A stretch of DNA of 26,979 nt, from positions 2,853-29,831 of the forward strand of contig NW_013655337.1 in NCBI RefSeq assembly GCF_000499385.1, in the 5' to 3' direction. The notes under the pieces are model-generated. The model was given only the letters and a program-made list of their open reading frames with translations, was not told the origin of the DNA and did not search any database. The stretch comes from Eimeria necatrix (Eukaryota; Apicomplexa; Conoidasida; Eucoccidiorida; Eimeriidae). The position numbers and the translations under genes are program-made. Shown here piece after piece: positions 20,801 to 26,979 of this stretch; within the stretch, counting starts at the first letter, position 1; the number at the start of each line of letters is the position of its first letter.

Positions 20801-23277
20801 GCAGCAGCAGCTGCTGCTGCTGCTGCAGCAGAAGCAGCAGCAGCAGCAGCTAGAGGAGCAGCAGCACCTGCAGCTGCTGCTGCAGCAAAAGCAGCGGCAG
20901 CTGCTCATGCTGCTGTAGCGGCAGCAGCAGGAGCAGCAGCTCGGGAAAATAAAATAAATGAATTAAAAAAAGAAAATAAAACTTGCCTCTTGAGCTGCTG
21001 AGCTGTCACTACACCTGAACCCTCGCTGTCTAAAGTTCGAAAAAGGGGACCTGCGGAGACACCCGAAAAAAAACAATTTCGAATTTTTTAATTTAAAAAT
21101 AAAATCTCAAAAATAAAAACCTTTTTAATCCATTCATTAACATCAAGGGCCCTCAGGGGCCCCCAAAGACCCTTTGGGGGCCCCTTTAGGGCCCTAAGGG
21201 GGCCCCTCAGTGGACCCCTTTAGGGCCTTTAGGGGGCCCCTCGGGGGGCCCCTCAAGGGGCCCTTTTAGGGGCCCCTAGGGCCCCCTGTGGGAGCCCCTG
21301 TGGGGGCCCCTGTGGGGCCCCTGTGGGGCGCCTGTGGGGGCCCCTGTAGGGCCCCTGTGGGGCCCCTATGGGGGCCCCTGTAGGGCCCCTGTGGGGCCCC
21401 TGTGGGGCCCCTGTGGGGCCCCTGTGGGGCCCCTGTGGGGCCCCTGTGGGGGCCCCTGGGGGGCCCCCTTGTATGGATTTTGTTATTTGCTGACCTGCCA
21501 AGAAGGGCCCCAAGCCCAAGAGGGGCCCCACAACTTTGTCTCTAAAAGTGTTTAAATCCATTCCTTTTTCTGTACCCTTAAAAGAAAGATTAATTATGTT
21601 TTCAGTCTCGGAGTCCATTTGGGCCGGGGCCACCAAACTCCGCTCAGACCTGAAAACCCTAAACCCTAAACCCTAAACCCTAAACCCTAAACCCTAAACC
21701 CTAAACCCTAGCCCTGAACTTCAGGTCCTTTTTTCCGCAGCATTTGCTTGACTCTTGAGACGAAACCACGGAATACTGGCCCGAAGCCAAGCCATCTACT
21801 CTAAATGCTAAACCCTAAACCCTAAACCCTAAACCCTAAACCCTAAACCCTTAATGCCTCCGCAGCTCACCGGGCACGCCGGACAGCAGCAAGAACAGCC
21901 GCAACGCCATCTTGGGTCTTCTTTGGGGTCCCTGTGGGGGCCCCTGTGGGGGCCCCCGGGGGCCTCTCTGTGGGGGCCCCCGTGGGGGCCCCCGTGGGGG
22001 CCCCCCTGGGGGGCCCCCTCCCCTTTATTTCTTGCTCGGGGATCTGTGGTCTGGTCTCCTTTGAACCCAGCAGGGGGCCCCTCCCCTGTTGCTGTTCTTG
22101 AGTACCCAAAAGCAGCAGAGGGGCCCCCCTTTCCAGGGGTAAAGGCTGCAGATGGGGGCCCCCCGGGGGGCCCCCAGTGCCCTCGGGGGCCCCCAGAGGG
22201 GCCTCCTCGGGGGCCCCCACGGGGGTCACAAAGCCGTTTTGGGGCTCTTTTGACTCTGAAGAAACAAAAGAGCCGGGGGGCCCCTCTTTGGGGGCCCAGG
22301 GGCCCCCGGGGCCCCTGGCGCTGCTGGGCAGCCACACTTCAGGGGCCCCTGTCTCTGGGGGGCCCCTGGGGGGCCCCCCACAGACAGGGGCCCCCCGATA
22401 AGCTGTTCCTTGGGGGGCCCCTGTCTCTGGGGGGCCCTCCGGGGGCCCCCCAGAGCCCATGCGGCTGGGGGGCCCCTCGAGAGCCCCCAAGGAGGCACTG
22501 CCAGCAGCCCGGGGGCCCCTCTGCAGCCCCGGGGGGCCCCCCTTGGGCCCCGGGGGCCCCCCTGAGCTGCAGAGGGGGGGCCCCGCCACGCGGCTCCAGT
22601 GGCGAATTTCATTTTTTAGGGCCTGCAGCAGCAAAAGTAGACCAACAAAACCCACCAGAGGGTCCACGGGGGCCCCCGGGGGGCCCCCGGGGGGCCCCCG
22701 GGGGGCCCCGGGGGGCCCCGGGGGGCCCCCCAGCAGCCCCTTTTTTGGGGCCCCAAGGGGCCCCTTTTGGGTCTCTTCTGCATGCAGGGCAGCTGTCTGT
22801 ACACCCGAAGTTGCACTTTAAGGGATTTCAAGGCACTGGGGGCCCCCTGGGGTCACTTGGGGGCCCCTGGGGGCCCCTGGGGGCCCCCAAAAGACCCCTA
22901 AAAGACCCTCAAAGAGATCTTCAGGGGGCCCCCAGGGGCCCCCAAAAGACCCTTGAAAGACCTTTAAAGGGACATCCAGGGGGCCCCCAGAGACCTCCAA
23001 GGACCGCCCGGGGGCCCCCGAGGGCCCCCAAGGGGCCCCTTAGGGGCCCCTTAGGGGCCCCCCAGAGGCCCCCAAAGCCATTTAGGGGGCCCCCAAAGGG
23101 CCCCTGGGGCCCTTTAGGGGCCCCTGGGGGCCCCAGAAAAGGGTAAAGGGGCCCTACCTGAGAAAGGCCTCGTGGGTCATGTTGGTGCTGCTGCAGCAGC
23201 AGCACAAGTTGCTGCACTGATGCATGCGTGAGAAACTGGGGCATGATCTCATCAGCCAGCAGCTGCAGCAGCATGTC

Positions 23278-23318
<41 letters not shown>

Positions 23319-23454
23319 AGATACGTGCTGGGGGCCCCTCCGAGGGGTTGGGGGGCCCCTGGGGCCCCGGGGGCCCCTCCAGTCCATTAGGGTCTTGCCC
23401 AGGGTGGTGGTGGAGCTGGTTGAGCAGCAGCAAAATGGTCCCGCTGTCGAGGCT

Positions 23455-23496
<42 letters not shown>

Positions 23497-24121
23497 CCAG
23501 CCCCATCGCAGCAAACTCTTAATTCTGCAAAACAGCAGGTTGGGGGCCCCTCAGGGGCCCTTGGGGGGCCCCCACCAGTACCCTGCAGCCGTGAGGGGCC
23601 CCCACTAGCTAGGGGCCCCTAGGGGCCCCCTTGAAGTACCCAAAACCCAACTTCTCCTCCTGGGGGCCCCCAATAAACCCTCAGTGGCATTTAAAAGTCT
23701 CTAAGGGGCCCCCGATAGCCTTTGAGGCCTCCAGGAGGTCTTTTGGGGCCCCCTTGGGGCCCCTTGGGGCCCCCTTGGGGGCCCCCCTTGGGGGCCCCCT
23801 TGGGGCCCCCCGCCAGGGCCTCAGAGGGCCCCAAGAGCCAATGTGGGGCCCCCAAAACCAACTAGGGGGCCCCCAAGCTGGCCTAAACTGAGGGGGGCCC
23901 CCTGGGGCAGGGTTTGCATGCGCACCTGGCAGGGTCAAGTCTGGGGCTGCTGCTGAGGCCCGAAAGGTTCAAAAGGGGCCAAAAGGGGACAGAAGAGGGG
24001 CCCCAAGAGGGGGCCCCCGGGGGGCCCCCCGCTCCTGGCTGCGAGGCCGTTGGGGCCATCCCACTGCCACCCAGGGGGGGCCCCCATGCACCGCATGGGG
24101 CCTCGGGGGCCCCCCTGCAGC

Positions 24122-24157
<36 letters not shown>

Positions 24158-24175
24158 AGCACAGCCACAGCACAC
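15802..24175 (-). CDS. PP2A B''-type regulatory subunit (PPP2R3/PR72-like, EF-hand), about 17 exons
   Basis: Regulatory subunit that would target PP2A in a Ca2+-responsive way. Exons: about 24175-23926, 23524-23158, 22622-21871, 21800-21720, 21649-21495, 21050-20987, 20692-20397, 20290-20219, 19976-19909, 19675-19593, 19350-19264, 18676-18567, 18296-18206, 18067-17968, 17558-17425, 16109-16043, 15852-15802; phases match at each join. Family landmarks in order: GMDLNTFRDKV, PLFRTLDSEGSGVVT (degenerate EF), SYWQGRF, YIYPEDLRPWVL, LEKYVDSVIARIMFYVDED, LRRSSL, SYDHFYVLYCTFHELDEDD, INFDDWIWFVL, ALRFWFDVFDLDGDG, EF loop DLDGDGLLRDHEL, FICQL, PFEVYAHSEYAAF and an acidic tail. The N-terminal third (Ser run, poly-Cys, GPP repeats) is not conserved. 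Both edges of the 17425-18067 junction and the start codon remain uncertain. Confidence 0.87.
16026..16099. other. two GTGTAC motifs flanking a coding exon
   Basis: CTGTCTGTACAC at 16026 (minus GAG|GTGTACAGACAG, just inside the intron after GCG|GTGAG) and GTGTGCGTACAC at 16088, which is coding here (EVYAHS). Confidence 0.6.
16195..17424 (-). other. long T-rich intron with GCCAAATAAAGG-type minisatellite (plus)
   Basis: The last but one intron of the PP2A subunit gene (16110-17424). On plus it is an A-rich degenerate repeat of AAAAGGGCCAAATAAAGTGCC units, so T-rich in sense. The long Leu/Phe/Ala frames here are shadows. Confidence 0.7.
17650..17935. repeat. CAG/CAA/TAG-interrupted trinucleotide array
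   Basis: CAG runs interrupted by AATAG and CACAAG, within the PP2A subunit intron between the exons ending at 17968 and starting at 17558. Confidence 0.8.
18194..18205 (-). other. 5' splice site made by the GTGTACATACACC motif
   Basis: The exon ends CTGCTGAG at 18206 and the intron begins GTGTACATACACC. Joining to AGATCACGAACTT after GCTGCAG (18068) completes the EF-hand loop DLDGDGLLRDHEL with the right spacing to Glu12. Confidence 0.75.
18310..18562. repeat. TGCATGCA arrays in a PP2A subunit intron
   Basis: Two arrays (about 18312-18385 and 18466-18562) within intron 18297-18566, whose donor is ATCT|GTACGC. Confidence 0.9.
18677..19263 (-). other. PP2A subunit intron with antisense telomere-like repeat
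   Basis: A-rich on plus (18680-19010), then TTTAGGG on plus (19059-19155, 19225-19262), the opposite orientation to the other telomere-like introns of this gene. Donor TGCAA|GTAAAC, acceptor TTTTTTAG, phase 2. Confidence 0.75.
19351..20396 (-). repeat. series of introns built of TTTAGGG repeat (CCCTAAA on plus)
   Basis: Introns 19351-19592, 19676-19908, 19977-20218 and 20291-20396 of the PP2A subunit gene, each largely (CCCTAAA)n on plus with short unique segments. In 19676-19908 a 50-60 bp block (CGCCAAAATCCAGCCCTAAA to AATTCTCAC.CTCATAG) occurs twice. Confidence 0.9.
20485..20620. repeat. GGGGGCCCC tract coding GPP/GAP within a PP2A subunit exon
   Basis: In frame within exon 20692-20397, between TYGGPLLEAQL and INRGSLINFMGAL, so an insertion into the conserved region. 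Confidence 0.8.
20693..20986 (-). other. GC-AG intron of the PP2A subunit gene
   Basis: AAGAG|GCAAGT at 20987/20986 and TTTTTCAG ending at 20693. Phase 2 on both sides gives LKSYWQGRF, matching the conserved ISYW of the family. The interior is CAG/CTG-rich (20794-20940). The only nearby GT (CAA|GTTTTA) breaks the frame. Confidence 0.7.
21140..21470. repeat. GTGGGGCCCCT minisatellite
   Basis: Eleven-bp units from about 21290 to 21455, within intron 21051-21494 of the PP2A subunit gene. Confidence 0.9.
21650..21870 (-). repeat. two 70-bp introns made almost wholly of TTTAGGG
   Basis: Introns 21650-21719 and 21801-21870 are each exactly 70 bp under this model: a short donor, telomere-like units, then a short acceptor. 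They flank the 81-bp exon 21800-21720. Confidence 0.6.
21930..23150. repeat. GGGGCCCC-rich block
   Basis: Partly coding (exon 22622-21871, GPPGAP-type on minus) and partly intronic (22623-23157). Open frames on plus are shadows. Confidence 0.75.
23278..23495. repeat. CTG/CAG runs in a PP2A subunit exon
   Basis: CTG run at 23278-23320 (Ser on minus) and CAG run at 23453-23493 (Cys on minus), in frame in exon 23524-23158. Confidence 0.8.
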
Positions 24176-24432
24176 AGAGGCTAGCCCAGAAAGGGGGAGA
24201 GTGGAGGGGGAGGGGGGAGGGTACAGCGGGGGCCCTAGGGGCCCCGGGGCCCCTGCAGGGTTTGGCTGGGGGTGTCAGCGGGGCCCGTGGCCCTTTAAAA
24301 GAGGCCCCTTAGTCTCTCAGTGCATTTAAATGACTAATGGCAAATAAAAAATGAAAAATGGAGAAAAATGATCCCAAAATTGTAGTGAAACGGACCCCGG
24401 CTGGTGGGCCCCCGGATGGCGGTGGCGCCGGG

Positions 24433-24444
24433 GTGTACGTACAC
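24433..24444 (-). other. GTGTACGTACAC behind CTCAG, likely 5' splice site
   Basis: Minus strand GAGCTCAG|GTGTACGTACACC. The open stretch before it reads MHLSGNKLNFVFSIARAQ and could be a first exon of the PP2A subunit gene. Its phase 0 end does not fit the next exon as modelled, so the link is open. Confidence 0.45.
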
Positions 24445-24559
24445 CTGAGCTCGCGCAATAGAAAACACGAAATTTAACTTATTTCCGGATAAATGCATGC
24501 AGAAATATATATTTATTTGTTGGTTTTTAAGTCTATAGTTTAGTTTTTGCATGCAGACA

Positions 24560-25240
24560 AGCAGATAGGCTCGACAGGGCTTCGGGGGGCCCTGCGGAGG
24601 TGTTTGTGGCGGACCCGCGGCGCCTTCTTTCCTTTTATCTATTTCCCAACTTCTTTGAACAAATTTTATTCTTTTAAAGTCTTTTATTATTTCATTTCAG
24701 TCTTTTAAAGCCCGGCGTAGGCGCTGCAGCTGTCCGTACACCCGAGCTGCCCAGACACCCCAGCTGCCTATACACCCCAGCTGCACAGACACCCGCGCGC
24801 CCGGCTGTACGTACACTCCAATACCCTCGAAGGGGCCCCTCTGCGCCCCAGGGGCCCCCCAGGGGGCCCCCCGCAGCTTTAGTGGCAGGCCAGGGGGCCC
24901 CCCGGGGCCCTCAAGAGGGGTCTGGGGGCCCCTGCCTGTACACCTGAAGTGTGGGGCCCCCGGCAGCGATAGACGGGAAGCAAAGGGCCCCAGCCTGAAT
25001 GACTTTGGGGGTTTTATTCTTTTGATTGAATTTAAATGCATTTCTTTCTTTTGTAATCCATTATTATAATATCCAATTAGTCAGTTTAAATGCATTTCAT
25101 TCACTCTTTTGTAATCCATTGGGGGCCCCCCTCAGGACCCTAGTGGGGGCCCCCTTCTCAGTACCCTAAAGGGGGCCCCCTGGTTTGTGTTTGCCTGTGG
25201 TGGTTTGTCTCTTTGCTGCTTTTGCTGCCCGGGAATGCTC
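24560..25240. other. no firm gene; mixed AT-rich and GGGGCCCC DNA with GTGTAC-like cluster
   Basis: Between 24722 and 24820, CTGTCCGTACACCC, CTGCCCAGACACCCC, CTGCCTATACACCCC, CTGCACAGACACCC and CTGTACGTACACTC follow each other as a short degenerate repeat. Another copy (GCCTGTACACCTG) lies at 24934. Confidence 0.6.
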
Positions 25241-25244
25241 AGAG

Positions 25245-25448
25245 CTTGGGGTTTAGGGTTTTATTGTTCTAGGGTTTAGGGTTTAGGGTTTGTGCGGAGA
25301 GTTGGGGGTAATGTGTCCGGCTGGGGTCCTAGGGTTTACGCCTTCGTCCTAGGGTTTAGGGTTTGAGTGTAGGCCACAGAATTAGGGTTTAGGGTTTGCT
25401 GCACGAGGGCTTCTAGCGAACACTTCTAGGGTTTAGGGTTTAGGGTTT
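25245..25448. repeat. broken TTTAGGG arrays on plus
   Basis: Short TTTAGGG groups separated by unique 20-45 bp segments; the plus orientation suggests an intron of a plus-strand gene. Confidence 0.8.
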
Positions 25449-25461
25449 TTGCTCTCTGCAG

Positions 25462-25527
25462 CTCACAACGGAGGAAAGGCACAGCTTAAGAAAAAGGGAA
25501 ATGAGGCCCCTCAAGCCCTTAGCCCTG
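25462..25527 (+). CDS. possible terminal exon of a plus-strand gene
   Basis: Follows TTTAGGG repeats and a good acceptor (TGCTCTCTGCAG). The frame reads LTTEERHSLRKREMRPLKPL then stop. A second frame, GGKAQLKKKGNEAPQ, stays open into GGGGCCCC repeat. No partner exon was identified. Confidence 0.3.
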
Positions 25528-25734
25528 TAGTGGGGGCCCCCCAGGGGGTCCCCCAGGGGGCCCCCCAGGGGGCCCCCCTGGGGGCCCCCAAGGGGGCCCC
25601 AGGGGCCCCCAGAGAAGGGCCCCCGTATGTATACAAGAAGCTCTTCAATCAGTTTGGGATTTATCCATATTTATTCATTGTTTGTCTTACATTTAATATC
25701 TTTTATTGCTGGAAATTCATTTAGTGACCTGCCT

Positions 25735-26125
25735 GGCTAGCTGGCTAGCTCTCCAGCAAGCTAGCCAGGTAGCTGGGCTATGTAGCTAGCCAGCTAGCTA
25801 GCCAGCTATCTAGCTATGTGGCTAGCTAGCTCGCTCGCTAGCTAGCTGGCTGGCTGGCCATTTACCTGGCTGGCTAGCTCTCCAGCCAGATTCGGCTGGG
25901 CAGCTAGCCAGCTACCCACATGGCCAGCCGGCTACCTAGCTAGCTAGCTAGCTAGCCAGCTAGCTATCTCGCTAGCTAGCAAGCTGGCTAGCTAGCTAGC
26001 CGGACGGGCACCTCCCCTGGTACTTGGCCAGCTAGCCACTCGCTAGCGAGCTGGCTAGCCAGCTTGGTAGCCAGCTGGCTAGCCAGCTAGCTAGCCAGCT
26101 AGCCAGCTAGCTAGCCAGCTAGCTG
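25735..26125. repeat. GCTAGCCA/GCTAGCTA satellite
   Basis: About 390 bp of four-base-stepped GCTA, GCCA and GCTG words, rich in the palindromes GCTAGC, AGCTAGCT and TGGCTAGCCA. Related in word use to the 5985-6345 satellite. Confidence 0.9.
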
Positions 26126-26138
26126 TGGCTCAAAGGCC

Positions 26139-26411
26139 TCACTTGGCTGTTCGTCTTTTCTTCTTGTGGCTGCGCTTGGCCGCCCATGCGGGTTTCCAGT
26201 TGGGCTTGGAGCTGCTGCGTTCTGCTGCATTTGTTTCTTTATTTCTTTTTGAATTCGAAAATTCTTTTTCTTTTATTTCTTCTGTCTCCGTCTCCTCGCT
26301 CTCCGAGTCCGTTGCTGCACTGCTGAGCTCCGCGCCTTCTGAAGGCCCTTCTGCAGCAGCAGAAAAAATTAAAAAATTCGAAAAAGTCCTCATTTGGGGT
26401 GTACGTACACC
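26139..26411 (-). CDS. C-terminal exons of an unrecognised, charged protein
   Basis: Last exon 26350-26139 (after CTGCTGCAG) reads GPSEGAELSSAATDSESEE, TETEEIKEKEF, and ends with a basic KRSHKKKRRTAK resembling a nuclear-localisation signal, then a stop. An upstream exon ending at 26411 (CCACCAG|GTGTACGTACACC) joins at phase 1 and reads KPNFGASWWRKCMQPP in that frame. An alternative frame (KAEFRGQLVAEMHAAT) also looks protein-like but does not splice into the acidic frame. No family is recognised. Confidence 0.4.
   Translation of the reverse strand, partial: GVRTPQMRTFSNFLIFSAAAEGPSEGAELSSAATDSESEETETEEIKEKEFSNSKRNKETNAAERSSSKPNWKPAWAAKRSHKKKRRTAK
26399..26410 (-). other. GTGTACGTACAC behind CCAG, likely 5' splice site
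   Basis: Minus strand CACCAG|GTGTACGTACACC; phase 1 fits the acidic last exon. Confidence 0.5.
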
Positions 26412-26589
26412 TGGTGGCTGCATGCATTTCCGCCACCAGCTGGCCCCGAAATTCGGCTTTTTGAATCTTTTTTAATTATTTATTTTTATTATTTATAAAT
26501 AAAAACAGATTTGTGCAAACAGCTGCAGAAATATACACTTGGAAGGCAGAAAGACGCGCATGCGCCATAACAACAAAAGCAGGAGCTGC

Positions 26590-26680
26590 TGCATGCATGC
26601 AAGTGCATGCAAGTGCATGCAAGTGCATGCAAATGCATGCATGCAAGTGCATGCAAGTGCATGCAAATGCATGCATGCAG
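26590..26680. repeat. TGCATGCAAG spaced array
   Basis: TGCATGCAAGTGCATGCAAG units. The rest of 26470-26979 is AT-rich with scattered TGCATGC and shows no supported gene; the window ends in TGCATGCATGCAT. Confidence 0.9.
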
Positions 26681-26979
26681 CCTAAAATGTATCTTTTTTT
26701 GGGCACTTTCACATGCAAACATATTATTAAAGGCCGCTCCGGAGCAAAGGCAAAGAAAACCCACTTTCTAAAAGTCTTTCATATGTCTCTTCTGTAATTT
26801 TCCCTCGCCGAAGTTTGCGGGCCATTCGCTCTGCATGCAAAGCCCCAAAATGTCTTCATTTATTTTAATAAAACCGAATAAATTTAATATGCATGCAACT
26901 CGTTTATCCACTCGCCGTTGCTTTCAATCCTTTACATTCGCGTCTACTCGTTTTTCCTTGCATGCTTGCATGCATGCAT

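Noticed and set aside
21854..23146. 430-residue plus-strand open frame rich in Gly, Pro and Ala
   Set aside because: It arises from GGGGCCCC palindromes that stay open on both strands; the minus strand carries phase-consistent exons of the PP2A subunit.
26125..26475. Plus-strand frame reading SFISSVSVSSLSESVAAL
   Set aside because: The minus strand has a better case: an acceptor, an acidic then basic frame, a stop and a matching upstream donor.

Overview
The window looks like nuclear DNA of a coccidian apicomplexan, most likely a chicken Eimeria species. The reasons are: dense (CAG)n/(CTG)n tracts that read through coding exons as Ser, Ala, Gln, Leu or Cys runs; interstitial telomere-like TTTAGGG/CCCTAAA arrays; TGCATGCA arrays; and intron-rich genes that only make sense when short exons are joined. 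No rRNA, tRNA, bacterial operon or CRISPR array was seen. The repeat runs create long open frames on both strands, so raw ORF length means little here. Genes were called from splice signals, reading-phase agreement and protein-family motifs.

Left part (1-4500, minus strand): the 5' part of a U2AF large-subunit (U2AF65-like) splicing factor. An Arg/Ser-rich first exon (2838-4160) joins a linker exon (2254-2398) and an RRM1 exon (1419-1735). The introns are telomere-like repeat. Beyond the RRM the gene runs into a 189-bp tandem array and a long pyrimidine-rich (sense strand) intron that reaches the window edge.

Middle (about 4500-7000): GGGGCCCC arrays, a CTAGCTGCAG satellite and AT-rich DNA, with only weak exon candidates. 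From about 7064 to 10226 (plus strand) lies a GNAT-fold N-terminal acetyltransferase of the NAA50/NAA60 type in at least five exons. A plus-strand exon pair (11333-11686, 12024-13240) encodes a coiled-coil, single-membrane-span C-terminus. Its phase allows it to be the 3' end of the same gene, but that link is unproven.

Right part (minus strand): three small exons of an unrecognised gene (13316-14389) end 75 bp from the stop of the plus-strand gene. Next comes a nearly full PP2A B''-type (PPP2R3/PR72-like) regulatory subunit with EF hands, spread over about 17 exons from 15802 to about 24175. Its exons were joined one by one with matching phases. A last exon of another minus-strand gene lies at 26139-26411.

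Notable structure: introns are built from low-complexity blocks (telomere-like repeat, T-rich tracts, TGCATGCA, GGGGCCCC). A near-palindromic GTGTACGTACACC motif recurs about 18 times and repeatedly falls on 5' splice sites. Two genes carry tandem arrays of about 189 bp that multiply a 5' splice junction. The gene identities rest on recalled family patterns and phase logic, not on a database search.
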